DNA of 64,000 bases from Sphingobacterium lactis (lineage in GTDB: Bacteria; Bacteroidota; Bacteroidia; Sphingobacteriales; Sphingobacteriaceae), in assembly GCF_011046555.1 (NCBI RefSeq), contig NZ_CP049246.1, positions 682,001 to 746,000 of the forward strand. The letters are read 5' to 3'. The notes under the pieces are model-generated. The model was not told the DNA's origin. It saw nothing but the letters and a program-made list of their open reading frames with translations, and ran no database searches. Shown piece after piece: positions 1 to 8,167 of the stretch. The position numbers and the translations under genes were made by a program. Position 1 is the stretch's first letter; every line of letters starts with the position of its first letter.

Positions 1-46
1 TCAGTTATCTATTGCTTTACAACAGAAAATTTCAGTACTAACGGCG

Positions 47-742
47 TTAGGCTTTGGCAATGGTCAGGATGGAGACCCTGCATTGCGGAAAAGCTTCCTT
101 AACACATTCCACTGCGGCGCATAAGGTTGCCCCGGTCGTGAAGACATCGTCCACGATCAGGATATGCTGATCGGAGATAGCATCCAAGTGGCGGCATTCG
201 AAGATATTCTCCACATTCTGTGCCCTTTCCACCCGGGATAGACGCGTCTGACTCTTGTGATGTATCCGCCTGTATAGCAAATTCAAATCAATCGGTTTTT
301 CCATGCTCCGACTCAACCCTTTGCAGATGTATTCACATTGGTTGTAGCCCCGCTTTGCCCGCCGGTCCGGATGCAGGGGAATGGGCACCAAAACATGGAC
401 CGCCTCAAAAACACATGCTTTCTGTAAAATATGTCCGTACATCTCCCCCAGTCGTTCCCCAACCTGAGGATGATTCTTATATTTCAGGTTATAAATCAGG
501 TTCTGCACAATGGTTTTGGGAAAAAGAAACAGCATAGCGGTCCCAAATTCCACGTCAGCCCGCCCTTTCACCTGTTGCATGACCGGATTGTTGGGATCCA
601 AGTGAAAATCTGTATACGGCAGGTGATACAGACATTCACTACAGATTAAATTTTCCTGGTCGAATAAAACAATTCCACACCCCATACATAATTCGGGGTA
701 GATCAAATGGAGCAATGCGCGCCATAAACGAGATAAAAACAT
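47..742 (-). CDS. comF: ComF family phosphoribosyltransferase-like protein
   Basis: A 231-residue ComF-type protein. The N-terminus carries two CxxC pairs (C19/C22 and C34/C37), the zinc-finger-like part of the family. The C-terminal half has the PRPP-binding loop of type I phosphoribosyltransferases around residues 194-207 (ILIVDDVFTTGAT). In naturally competent bacteria ComF is a cytoplasmic protein that helps process or take up transforming DNA; its role in Bacteroidota is not well settled. Length fits the family. The start at 742 is the first ATG and puts the zinc ligands at the usual distance. It is divergent from the oxidoreductase gene to its right. No other competence gene is visible in the window. 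Confidence 0.9.
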   Translation of the reverse strand: MFLSRLWRALLHLIYPELCMGCGIVLFDQENLICSECLYHLPYTDFHLDPNNPVMQQVKGRADVEFGTAMLFLFPKTIVQNLIYNLKYKNHPQVGERLGEMYGHILQKACVFEAVHVLVPIPLHPDRRAKRGYNQCEYICKGLSRSMEKPIDLNLLYRRIHHKSQTRLSRVERAQNVENIFECRHLDAISDQHILIVDDVFTTGATLCAAVECVKEAFPQCRVSILTIAKA

Positions 743-854
743 AATAAAACTTTTATGAAAGTTACCAATTCGATATTAATTAATAATTAATAACAGGCAA
801 TTAAGTAACCTTCTTTTCTTAACATATATCAAGACTTATGAACATAAATGCCGG

Positions 855-862
855 TACCTTTG
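855..862 (+). promoter_or_regulatory. Probable -7 promoter box of the LLM oxidoreductase gene
   Basis: TACCTTTG matches the Bacteroidota sigma-A -7 consensus TAnnTTTG and lies 25 bases before the ATG at 888. No good TTTG -33 element was found at the usual distance, so this is a moderate call. Confidence 0.55.
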
Positions 863-887
863 TCTTATACTTAGAAAAGGAAAACAA

Positions 888-1922
888 ATGATGGAATTAG
901 GAATAGGAATGTTTGGGGATTTACAGATAGATGCCCAGACAGGAAATATACAAGCCCCGCAGCAACGGTTGCAGGAAATAATCGAAGAAGTAAAATTGAT
1001 GGATGAAGTCGGCGTGGATTTCTTTGGTATCGGTGAGCATCACCGGCCGGATTATGCCGTGGCTTCACCGGAGATCGTTCTGGCTGCGGCCGCAACGGTT
1101 ACCAAACGGATCAAATTGGGTTCGGCAGTATCTGTCCTGAGCTCTACCGATCCGGTAAAACTCTACCAGAACTTCGCCACCGTGGATCTGATCTCCAATG
1201 GACGGGCGGAAATCATGGCCGGGCGCGGATCGTTCATCGAATCGTTCCCACTGTTCGGCTACGACCTGAAGGATTACAGTTCCCTGTTCGAGGAGAAATT
1301 GGACCTGCTGCTGAAGATCAACAAGAACCAAACGGTCAATTGGACGGGTAAGCATCGGGCAAGCTTGGTTAACCAGTCGATCTACCCACGTGCCGTACAT
1401 GACAGCATGCCGATCTGGATTGCTGTTGGCGGTACGACCGAGTCGGTGATCCGTGCGGGACGATTGGGATTGCCGGTTATGTTCGCCATTATCGGAGGCT
1501 CACCAATCAACTTCAAACCGCTGTTTGAGGTGTATGAACAGGCCTACCAAGACAATGGACATGACATGAGTAAATTCCAGGTCGGCGTGCACATGCACTC
1601 TTTCTTCGGCGAGAATTCACGTGAGGTCGCTGATTGGTATTACCCATTCTATTCGGCCCAGATGAACCGCATCGGGGCATCCCGTGGATGGCCACCGTAT
1701 CAACGCACGCAATACGATTACGGACGCTCCAACCATGGGCACCTGATCGTCGGCGACGTGAATGAATCCGTGGATAAAATCCTAGCTCTGCAGGAATCCT
1801 TCGGCCTGACCCGCTTTTCTGCGCACATGGATGTGGGCAGCCCAGACCACAGCAAAATGATGAAAGCAATCGAGCTTTACGGAAATCAGATCATTCCGAA
1901 AGTTAAGGATGCTTTAAAATAA
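888..1922 (+). CDS. LLM class flavin-dependent oxidoreductase (luciferase-like)
   Basis: A 344-residue luciferase-like monooxygenase family protein, a TIM-barrel enzyme that normally uses reduced FMN or F420. Family traits include the start MELGIGMFGD, the early segment FFGIGEHHRPDYAVASPEIV (about residues 45-64), the strand KLGSAVSVLSSTDPVKLYQ, and RAEIMAGRGSF, where the flavin phosphate usually binds. The length is typical. It is monocistronic, with a -7 box upstream and a hairpin downstream. Bacteroidota rarely use F420, so FMN is the likelier cofactor (inference). The substrate cannot be predicted. The first of two adjacent ATGs is taken as the start. Confidence 0.88.
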   Translation: MMELGIGMFGDLQIDAQTGNIQAPQQRLQEIIEEVKLMDEVGVDFFGIGEHHRPDYAVASPEIVLAAAATVTKRIKLGSAVSVLSSTDPVKLYQNFATVDLISNGRAEIMAGRGSFIESFPLFGYDLKDYSSLFEEKLDLLLKINKNQTVNWTGKHRASLVNQSIYPRAVHDSMPIWIAVGGTTESVIRAGRLGLPVMFAIIGGSPINFKPLFEVYEQAYQDNGHDMSKFQVGVHMHSFFGENSREVADWYYPFYSAQMNRIGASRGWPPYQRTQYDYGRSNHGHLIVGDVNESVDKILALQESFGLTRFSAHMDVGSPDHSKMMKAIELYGNQIIPKVKDALK

Positions 1923-1953
1923 GAGAAACATATTTGTCTATTTCGTTCGATAG

Positions 1954-1987
1954 CAGCCATGGAGGTCAAAGCCCATGGCTGTTTCGT
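1954..1987 (+). terminator. Hairpin downstream of the LLM oxidoreductase
   Basis: A perfect 9-bp stem (CAGCCATGG at 1954-1962, CCATGGCTG at 1973-1981) is followed by a short T-rich stretch (TTTCGTTT). It sits 32 bases after the stop codon and probably ends that transcript. The T-tract is weak. Confidence 0.55.
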
Positions 1988-2274
1988 TTACAAGCCATCT
2001 TGTTCACAGCATGAGCAGGCGAATGCAAGGCTCCCAAAGCTCCCGCAGCAGACCAAAAAGGCAAGATTGAACTTGCCGCTACCGCTTCCATACGATCCAT
2101 GCATGCAGGTAAAAACCAAATTTTTCTACCTTTTACGTGGTTTGCGGTAAGCAGCAAAGTAAAACACCCGAATAAACGATTAATCCATATTTTACAAAAC
2201 ACCCCGGAAAAGCCATAACCAATTGTATATCTACATATTACAGAATTTTATCAATAAAAATCATGTCAATCGCA

Positions 2275-2404
2275 CCTGGACCTTGTCTGAGGTGAGAGCG
2301 TGGTGAGAGCGTACTGAGAGCGTACTGAGAGCGTGTCTATAGGCACGCTCTCACCACGACTGCACCTCGCTTACAGTACGGCTTCACCTCGGACAAGGTC
2401 TAGG
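2275..2404. repeat. 130-bp palindromic element made of inverted arrays of 11-bp repeats
   Basis: The ends form a 21-bp terminal inverted repeat (2275-2295 and 2384-2404, 19 of 21 positions match). From 2291 to 2334 there are four head-to-tail 11-bp units: GGTGAGAGCGT twice, then ACTGAGAGCGT twice. After a 10-base centre (2335-2344) come four 11-bp units in the opposite orientation (2345-2388): one exact inverse (ACGCTCTCACC) and three degenerate ones. A perfect 14-bp stem is also possible (2299-2312 with 2345-2358). No ORF inside looks real. It may be a mobile palindromic repeat or a structured RNA; copy number is unknown. The rest of the gap, 1988-2274 and 2405-2711, shows nothing I can identify. 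Confidence 0.8.
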
Positions 2405-2711
2405 CAGGCTGGGCGCGGATTCGGCGTGAACCTTGGATTTCGAAAAGTAAAAGCGGGTAAGTACACGAAATGGAAAGGGCGAAATGCTAGAGCGTGTTGG
2501 CGTTATGAAACCAGAAAGAAAAATGGGAATTCGTTATGGATCTATCTATATGTGGAGAAAAGGTTGATTTCGAGAATTACTGTACCTAATATACGGAATA
2601 TCCAGCCGATTGCGCCAAGATAAGTATTTAAGTTGTGCCAGCAGGTCCATACAAAAAAAGATAGTCCGCTATTATGGAATCTGGAGAACTTCGGCATCCC
2701 TACCTAAAGCC

Positions 2712-3596
2712 ATGACAATGAAAAGAAAGATCATCTGGGGCATCCTTCTGTCTATGACATTGGGAGCCTGCAATCAAATACAGGGCGTAAAGGACGAAAT
2801 GGTGGCGCCGGAAGCTGAAGCGTATGGCATGGCCGCCACAGGGGAAGTAGCCGCTGATGCGGCGGCCGTGGAAGGGAAAGCTGCCGCAGCACCACAACAG
2901 GCGGAGCCCCAAAAGTTTGTGGACAACGGGATCAAGATCGTCCGTACTGGGAATCTCTCCCTTGAATCCAAGGATATCAATGCCAGTAAGCAGAATCTCG
3001 ATCGATTGATCAAGCGTTTCCAGGGGTATTACGAAGAAGAATCCGCTAACAACACCCAGGATTTCACTTCCTATAACCTGATCATCCGCATACCCTCCAC
3101 ATCCTTCGATCAGTTTCTGACCGCCATCTCATCAGGGAGTGATAAGGTGACATCGAAAACGATCTCCGCCTCGGATGTGTCCATGACCTATTTTGATCTG
3201 GCCTCCCGGTTGAAGAGCAAACGGGCGTACCTGGAGAAATATCAGGCCATGGTGGCAAGTGCCAAGAACGTGAAGGAATTATTGGAAATCCAGGAACAGA
3301 TCCGCCAACTGCAGGAAGATATCGATAGCAGCGAGAGCCTGATGCGGAACATGAACAGCCAGATCAAGTACAGCACGCTCACGATAAACCTTTTTGAATA
3401 CCAGGCCAATCTGCCCATGGGCACGAATTCCTTCTGGATACAGCTGAAGGATGCCCTGGCATTCGGGATGAGCCTAATACGCTCGATCGTGTTGGGGATT
3501 ATCGGACTGTGGCCAATCTGGATCGTCACTGCACTTGCCGTTTGGATCGTCCTGCGCATCCGTAAAACCAGAAAAGCGAAAAGTATAGGTCAATAA
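2712..3596 (+). CDS. DUF4349 domain-containing lipoprotein
   Basis: A 294-residue protein of the DUF4349 type. From the chosen ATG at 2712 it starts with a lipoprotein signal peptide (lipobox LGAC, Cys20). An Ala/Glu-rich stretch follows, then the conserved part beginning near KIVRTGNLSLESKD, then a coiled coil (roughly LKSKRAYLEKYQAM through EDIDSSESLMRNM), and finally one transmembrane segment (GIIGLWPIWIVTALAVWIVL) with a basic tail. The reading frame is open upstream to 2610, but those codons precede the signal peptide and are probably not translated. Function is unknown; members are envelope proteins of many bacteria. It is convergent with the lipoprotein gene at 3653. Confidence 0.85.
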   Translation: MTMKRKIIWGILLSMTLGACNQIQGVKDEMVAPEAEAYGMAATGEVAADAAAVEGKAAAAPQQAEPQKFVDNGIKIVRTGNLSLESKDINASKQNLDRLIKRFQGYYEEESANNTQDFTSYNLIIRIPSTSFDQFLTAISSGSDKVTSKTISASDVSMTYFDLASRLKSKRAYLEKYQAMVASAKNVKELLEIQEQIRQLQEDIDSSESLMRNMNSQIKYSTLTINLFEYQANLPMGTNSFWIQLKDALAFGMSLIRSIVLGIIGLWPIWIVTALAVWIVLRIRKTRKAKSIGQ

Positions 3597-3624
3597 AATT
3601 CTTGCGGTAGTATGTATATGTTTT

Positions 3625-3655
3625 CCCGGCAATCAATTGATTGTCGGGATTTTTA
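3625..3655. terminator. Bidirectional terminator between convergent genes
   Basis: The stem CCCGGCAATCAA / TTGATTGTCGGG has one G-T pair and is followed by ATTTTT on the plus strand, with an A-rich left flank. It sits between the DUF4349 gene and the minus-strand lipoprotein gene. Confidence 0.75.
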
Positions 3656-4147
3656 GTCCACCTCGACGGCCAACTGTGTATCCAGCGTGTCCTTGGGCTG
3701 CTGAAACTGTCCTTTTGAATTCCGAACAAAGAAACTTGCCTTTCGATCCACAAACAGGTAGCTTCGCGAAAACACCTCCTGTTGGATATAATCCGTAAAA
3801 TCGCATTTCCCTTTCTCCAAACTCAGGATTTGCGCTACCTGGTGATCTTTGATAAAAGCAATATGGATGAGGTGCTCTCCCTTTTCACGCAGGGTCGGTG
3901 GAATCCGTATCCCCGTTTCTTCCAGGATCTGTTGGTCATAATGGTAGGATGTGATCAGCATCAGCGAGTCCCAAGCGAAGCAATGCACCGCGTTGAAATC
4001 CACATCCGCCATCATGTTTGGATCCTGCAGGTCTGCTTTCAGGGCTGTCAGGCAACTCGGCTCATCCCGATCGGCGCACGAGAACAACAGGGCTATCGCA
4101 ACCAGATTAGCCAATAAGAAAATATTGTGAGACAAGCTTTTAACCAT
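3653..4147 (-). CDS. Uncharacterised lipoprotein
   Basis: From the ATG at 4147 this is a 164-residue protein with a signal peptide and lipobox LFSC (Cys24), so probably a lipid-anchored envelope protein. The frame extends to 4189, but the extra 14 residues would sit before the signal peptide. The mature part has no domain I recognise; it holds several Cys residues (SCLTAL, VHCFAW, GKCDFT) and mixed alpha/beta composition. It is convergent with the DUF4349 gene and divergent from rlmN. Function unknown. Confidence 0.7.
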   Translation of the reverse strand: MVKSLSHNIFLLANLVAIALLFSCADRDEPSCLTALKADLQDPNMMADVDFNAVHCFAWDSLMLITSYHYDQQILEETGIRIPPTLREKGEHLIHIAFIKDHQVAQILSLEKGKCDFTDYIQQEVFSRSYLFVDRKASFFVRNSKGQFQQPKDTLDTQLAVEVD

Positions 4148-4289
4148 TCCAACGGCAATAATAAAAAATAGGAAAGGATCCCGCGCCATAAACCCAAAGA
4201 GATAACAATTTCATAATATTTAGGTATCACGGAAACAAGCGCTAGCCGGGCTTGGGTATTTTATTACTTCTAGCTTATATTTTTTGATG

Positions 4290-4297
4290 TATCTTTG
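4290..4297 (+). promoter_or_regulatory. -7 promoter box overlapping the extended rlmN frame
   Basis: TATCTTTG matches TAnnTTTG exactly. It lies inside the longest possible rlmN reading frame (TTG at 4284, ATG at 4287), which argues that translation begins downstream of it. Confidence 0.65.
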
Positions 4298-4301
4298 CAT
4301 T

Positions 4302-5372
4302 GTGGAAAAAGCAGTAAAGACAGTAGATATCAGGAGTTTGAGTTTAGCTCAATTAAAGGATGCCCTAGTGAACATGGGGGAGCAGGGATTCCGTGCGAAG
4401 CAGATTTATGAATGGCTATGGCAGAAATCCTGTACTGATTTTGATGAAATGAGCAACCTGAGCAAGTCCCTTCGCGAGACGCTAAAACAGCATTTTACCA
4501 TCAATGCTGTGCGTGTAAAGGAGTCACAGATCAGCGCCGACAAAACCATCAAGAGTAGCTTTTTCCTGTACGATAACAACGTCATCGAAGGTGTCCTGAT
4601 CCCCGCAGAGGACCGCATGACGGCATGTGTGAGTTCCCAGGTAGGCTGCAGCCTGACCTGTAAATTCTGCGCAACGGGCTATATGGACCGGAAGCGCAAT
4701 CTGAATGCCGATGAGATCTATGACCAGGTGGTTCTGATCGCAAAACAGGCGGAAGATAAATACAACCACCCGCTTACCAACATCGTGTATATGGGCATGG
4801 GCGAGCCGCTTCTGAACTACAGCAACATGATGAAGTCTGTCGAGCGCATTACGGCACCCGACGGTCTGAACATGGCCGCGAAACGGATCACCGTATCCAC
4901 GGCCGGAATTGCCAAGATGATCAAAAAATTAGGTGATGACCAGGTTCGGTTCAATCTGGCGCTTTCCCTGCACGCGGCAAACGATAAGAAAAGGAATGAG
5001 ATTATGCCCATCAATGAGCAGAACTCCCTGGCAGCATTGGCCGACGCCCTGAAATATTTCTATGCCAAGACCAAGAACCCCATTACCTTCGAATACATTG
5101 TCTTCCACCACTTCAACGATGAACTGGAAGATGCAAAGGAATTGGCGCGTTTCTGTAAACATGTTCCATGCAAGGTCAATATCATTGAGTACAATCCGAT
5201 TGCCCTTGCCGATTTCGTCAATGCGGAAGCGGATAAAATCGAAGAATTTGCCGATTACCTCCGCAGTCAGGGCATCATCACCAATGTTCGCCGCAGCCGC
5301 GGAAAGGATATCGATGCAGCCTGTGGCCAACTCGCCATTAAAGAAAAAGATAAAGAAGCAGATCCGGCTTAA
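4302..5372 (+). CDS. rlmN: 23S rRNA (adenine(2503)-C(2))-methyltransferase RlmN
   Basis: RlmN is a radical-SAM enzyme that methylates C2 of A2503 in 23S rRNA, and A37 of some tRNAs in E. coli. The radical-SAM cluster motif CxxxCxxC is present (GCSLTCKFCATGY), as is the SAM-binding segment MGMGEPLLNY. The C-terminal Cys of the family, which forms the covalent RNA intermediate, is in DIDAACGQLA. The start is uncertain: an ATG at 4287 is in frame, but a -7 promoter box covers 4290-4297, so I favour the GTG at 4302 (356 residues, starting VEKAVKTVDIRS). A strong terminator follows the stop. Confidence 0.93.
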   Translation: MEKAVKTVDIRSLSLAQLKDALVNMGEQGFRAKQIYEWLWQKSCTDFDEMSNLSKSLRETLKQHFTINAVRVKESQISADKTIKSSFFLYDNNVIEGVLIPAEDRMTACVSSQVGCSLTCKFCATGYMDRKRNLNADEIYDQVVLIAKQAEDKYNHPLTNIVYMGMGEPLLNYSNMMKSVERITAPDGLNMAAKRITVSTAGIAKMIKKLGDDQVRFNLALSLHAANDKKRNEIMPINEQNSLAALADALKYFYAKTKNPITFEYIVFHHFNDELEDAKELARFCKHVPCKVNIIEYNPIALADFVNAEADKIEEFADYLRSQGIITNVRRSRGKDIDAACGQLAIKEKDKEADPA

Positions 5373-5382
5373 ACAGCATAAA

Positions 5383-5415
5383 AAAAGGGACAATGTTCAT
5401 GACATTGTCCCTTTT
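5383..5415. terminator. Strong bidirectional terminator between rlmN and miaE
   Basis: A perfect 14-bp stem (AAAAGGGACAATGT / ACATTGTCCCTTTT) with a 5-base loop, T-rich on both strands, separates the convergent rlmN and miaE genes. A second small hairpin (GGGAAC / GTTCCC, 5421-5439) lies between it and the miaE stop. Confidence 0.9.
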
Positions 5416-5484
5416 CTTTTGGGAACCTCTTCCGTTCCCAATACCTTTAGTGCCTGTTATATCCTTTATCAATTCCACCACTCC

Positions 5485-6066
5485 CTACCCATGGATATGC
5501 TCCTTCTTTCCATAGGATTGTATCAACTCTCCTTCAAATTCCAGCCATTGTTTCCAGCGTTTATCCACGTCAACATCGGTACTATACTTCTTCGCGAAGT
5601 TCAGAAAAGTGGTATAGTGATTTGCTTCGGAGACCATCAAGTCATGGTAGAACTTGGCCAGCTCCTGGTCATTAATATTCTTCGACAGCACCCGAAAGCG
5701 TTCGCAGCTCCGTGCTTCGATCATCGCTGCAAAAAGTAACCTATCGATGAAGGCCATATTCCTGGAACCATCTTTTTTGGCGAATTTCATCAATTGCCCC
5801 ACATAATCATCCTTACGCTCGCGCCCCAGGGTATATCCTCTTTCCTGGATAATATCGATCACCATCTTAAAGTGTTCCATTTCCTCAATGGCAATCGCTG
5901 TCAGTTCATGCACCAGGTCCTCATGCTCTGAGTTCTGGGTAATCAGGGAAATGGCATTCGATGCGGCCTTCTGCTCGCACCAGGCGTGGTCGGTCAAGAT
6001 CTCCTCCAAATTCGATTCCGCAATATTAGCCCATCGTGGGTCCGTCAATAGTTTTAATCCTAACAT
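5485..6066 (-). CDS. miaE: tRNA-(ms2io6A)-hydroxylase MiaE-like protein
   Basis: MiaE is a ferritin-like di-iron enzyme that hydroxylates the isopentenyl group of ms2i6A37 in tRNA. The 193-residue protein shows ligand motifs of the fold: AWCEQKAAS, IEEMEHFKMV (ExxH), IEARSCERF and SEANHYTTF (ExxH). The start MLGLKLLTDPRW also fits the family. The frame extends to a GTG at 6084, but that codon overlaps a promoter -7 box at 6084-6091, so the ATG at 6066 is chosen. The gene is divergent from the glycosyltransferase gene. It likely needs tRNA substrates made by MiaA and MiaB, which are not in this window. Confidence 0.88.
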   Translation of the reverse strand: MLGLKLLTDPRWANIAESNLEEILTDHAWCEQKAASNAISLITQNSEHEDLVHELTAIAIEEMEHFKMVIDIIQERGYTLGRERKDDYVGQLMKFAKKDGSRNMAFIDRLLFAAMIEARSCERFRVLSKNINDQELAKFYHDLMVSEANHYTTFLNFAKKYSTDVDVDKRWKQWLEFEGELIQSYGKKEHIHG

Positions 6067-6083
6067 AGTCTTGAATATATGCA

Positions 6084-6091
6084 CAAAGGTA
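6084..6091 (-). promoter_or_regulatory. -7 promoter box of miaE
   Basis: On the minus strand the sequence reads TACCTTTG, with a TTG about 21 bases upstream of it as a plausible -33 element. It decides the miaE start in favour of 6066. Confidence 0.7.
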
Positions 6092-6129
6092 ATGAAAACA
6101 AAAACATCCCCCCAATAGCGGAAAATATG

Positions 6130-6137
6130 TTACTTTG
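6130..6137 (+). promoter_or_regulatory. Probable -7 box of the glycosyltransferase gene
   Basis: TTACTTTG differs from TAnnTTTG at one position. It ends 4 bases before the ATG at 6142, implying a leaderless or nearly leaderless transcript. The miaE and glycosyltransferase promoters share a 75-base divergent region. Confidence 0.45.
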
Positions 6138-6141
6138 CAGT

Positions 6142-7374
6142 ATGGGAAACAGGACGTTGATCATTGGGCTGGTGTGGCCGGAGCCGACCTCTTCGGCGGC
6201 GGGCTGGCGTATGCTGGAACTTATCGAGTGCTTTCTGCAGGAAGGCATGGAGGTACACTTCGCTTCGGCCGCCACCCTCTCCGAATTCTCCCACCCCCTG
6301 GCCGACATCGGTGTTACCCAACACCAAATCTTACTGAACGACTCTTCTTTTGATACCTGGATCAGTGCGCTCCAACCGGACATGGTGCTGTTCGACCGGT
6401 TTATGGTCGAGGAACAGTACGGTTGGCGCGTTGCCGAGCAGTGTCCGAATGCGATCCGGATCCTGGATACCGAAGATTTGCATTTCGTGCGCCATGCCCG
6501 ACAGGCCGCCTATAAGAAAAAAGTGAAATTTGAACCAGACCAGCTGTACTCGGATATGGCCAAGCGGGAGTTGGCCGCCATTTACCGGTCCGATTGCAGC
6601 CTGATTATTTCCCAAGCCGAGATGGACATCCTCCTCCAGCAGTTTAACGTGCCGCCATCCATCTTGGCCTATCTTCCGTTTCGTATGGTAAGGAAGGGAG
6701 ACCCCAAGGTCCACCCTGGTTTTGGGGATCGGCAACACTTTATGTTCATCGGAAATTTCATCCATGAACCGAACTGGAAAACCGTGCAGGTGCTAAAGGA
6801 GATCTGGCCCGACATCCGGAAAGTTCTTCCTGCCGCCGAGCTCCACATCTATGGCGCCTATCCTACCGAAAAGGTCTGGCAATTGGACAACGCCAAACAA
6901 GGCTTCCGCATCAAGGGTAGAGCTGTAGATGCCGTGGAAACCATGAAAGATTATCGCGTCCTGCTTGCGCCGATACCCTTTGGCGCAGGGTTAAAAGGCA
7001 AATTTATCGATGCGCTGCATGCACAGACCCCATCGGTATGTACCGCCGTTGCCGCCGAAGGATTGACAGGGGGAATACATTGGCCGGGTTACATTGCGGA
7101 GGACCTATCCGATTTCATCGAAAAGGCACAGCTCCTCTATTCCGATGAGGAATGTTGGAACAAAGCGGTGGACTACGGACAGGAGATGTTAAAATCCGGT
7201 CCCGATCCGGATTGGGGGAAAAACCTGATGGCACGTATTGCAGCGATCCGTGCAGATTTAAACCAGCACCGCAACCACAACTTCATCGGCCAAATCCTGA
7301 TCAGCAATCAGTTCCAGGCCACGAAATACATGTCGCAGTGGATCGAACTGAAAAATAAAAAAGCGCATATGTAG
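6142..7374 (+). CDS. Glycosyltransferase (GT4-like)
   Basis: A 410-residue protein of the GT-B fold. The N-terminal half starts with the Rossmann-like strand TLIIGLVWPEP and contains a DTEDLHFVRHARQ segment. The C-terminal half resembles the nucleotide-sugar-binding domain of group 1 transferases: HFMFIGNFIHEPNWKTVQ, then ELHIYGAYP, then VLLAPIPFGAGLKGKFIDAL, where GAGLKGK matches the usual sugar-nucleotide loop. Such proteins transfer sugars in cell-surface glycan synthesis; donor and acceptor are unknown. No other glycan synthesis gene adjoins it. The frame is open back to 6079, but a promoter-like box at 6130 favours the ATG at 6142. Its last codons overlap the terminator of the opposing gene. 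Confidence 0.8.
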   Translation: MGNRTLIIGLVWPEPTSSAAGWRMLELIECFLQEGMEVHFASAATLSEFSHPLADIGVTQHQILLNDSSFDTWISALQPDMVLFDRFMVEEQYGWRVAEQCPNAIRILDTEDLHFVRHARQAAYKKKVKFEPDQLYSDMAKRELAAIYRSDCSLIISQAEMDILLQQFNVPPSILAYLPFRMVRKGDPKVHPGFGDRQHFMFIGNFIHEPNWKTVQVLKEIWPDIRKVLPAAELHIYGAYPTEKVWQLDNAKQGFRIKGRAVDAVETMKDYRVLLAPIPFGAGLKGKFIDALHAQTPSVCTAVAAEGLTGGIHWPGYIAEDLSDFIEKAQLLYSDEECWNKAVDYGQEMLKSGPDPDWGKNLMARIAAIRADLNQHRNHNFIGQILISNQFQATKYMSQWIELKNKKAHM

Positions 7375-7385
7375 TACATATGCGC
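7350..7385 (-). terminator. Minus-strand terminator embedded in the end of the glycosyltransferase gene
   Basis: A perfect 10-bp stem (GCGCATATGT / ACATATGCGC, 7363-7385) is followed on the minus strand by TTTTTTATTTTT. It would end the transcript of the lipoprotein gene at 7409. The stem includes the stop codon, and the T-tract covers the Lys/Asn codons near the glycosyltransferase C-terminus. Confidence 0.75.
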
Positions 7386-7408
7386 CCGCTCTCATATTAA
7401 GTCTATTC

Positions 7409-7816
7409 TTAACGTCTCTTGAATACAATTTTATCGGTCTTCCCGTTGGTGGTACTCGTTCCGGAGAACTGTTTCAATCCACCGATCAAGCTTTGTTCAA
7501 TCTGGTACGTAACGCCATCAAAAATCAAGACCTGTTTCTCAGGCATGCTGTACGGGATGGCAGGTCCAAAGTTTTTATCTGACTGCATGATGTACGCAAA
7601 ATCGTTTGCACGGAACTCAATGTATTCCGTTGTTTTATCACCCACCAAGGTGTCCGAGGTATTTGCACCGTTTACATCATTGTATTTTACCACATCGTAC
7701 CATTTATTGGCACGTAGCAGGTTCAATGCCGTATCACGTTCTGCATAGCTCAATGTTTCCTTGCTGCATGACGCAAAACCCAATGCCACTAAACCCAAAA
7801 TCATTAACTTTTTCAT
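7409..7816 (-). CDS. Small uncharacterised lipoprotein
   Basis: A 135-residue protein with a clear lipoprotein signal peptide (MKKLMILGLVALGFASC, Cys17). The mature part alternates short beta-strand-like segments and ends in KIVFKRR, reminiscent of small lipocalin-like Bacteroidota lipoproteins, but no specific family is recognised. It is convergent with the glycosyltransferase gene and carries its own terminator. Function unknown. Confidence 0.8.
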   Translation of the reverse strand: MKKLMILGLVALGFASCSKETLSYAERDTALNLLRANKWYDVVKYNDVNGANTSDTLVGDKTTEYIEFRANDFAYIMQSDKNFGPAIPYSMPEKQVLIFDGVTYQIEQSLIGGLKQFSGTSTTNGKTDKIVFKRR

Positions 7817-8167
7817 ATCCGAATATTCTAGTTCCCTGTATAAAATTAATTTTAACCTATGGGCATTCTTCCAATCATTATGCCAACAATTTATAACCTA
7901 GGCAAAACAGACATAAACTTCGGTTATATATTTAGCCCTAAGCGGCTATATTGTAGCGGTTAGGAAAGTATCCTACAGTCCACATCCGGGAACCTTTTCT
8001 CTTGAAAAAATATTTTCCCGCAGGCGGTTGCCGGTGCGGTTTCTCCTAAAATTAGCGCAATACGGTTGCCTTGTCCGACAGTCAGTTGGCAGGTCGTGTG
8101 GAGAAAATAGTGTGCGGAATACACTATTTGATTCTGGAATTATTATATTTAGGGAAACTATTAATTT
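7817..8167. other. Intergenic region with an inverted repeat
   Basis: This 351-base gap separates divergent genes. Near its right end is a 9-bp inverted repeat, AAATAGTGT (8105-8113) and ACACTATTT (8121-8129), 38 bases before the start of the TIM-barrel gene, a position suited to an operator. A TATATTTA box at 8144-8151 could be the -7 element. Nothing else was seen. Confidence 0.4.

Noticed and set aside
1966..2202. Open frame of 78 codons on the minus strand
   Set aside because: Overlaps the terminator of the oxidoreductase gene and has no protein-like pattern.
2291..2388. CRISPR-like look of the repeated 11-bp units
   Set aside because: Units are contiguous without spacers, only 11 bp long, mirrored around a centre, and no cas gene is present.
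2333..2623. Open frame of 96 codons
   Set aside because: Begins inside the palindromic element, basic and low-complexity composition, no domain, overlaps nothing conserved.
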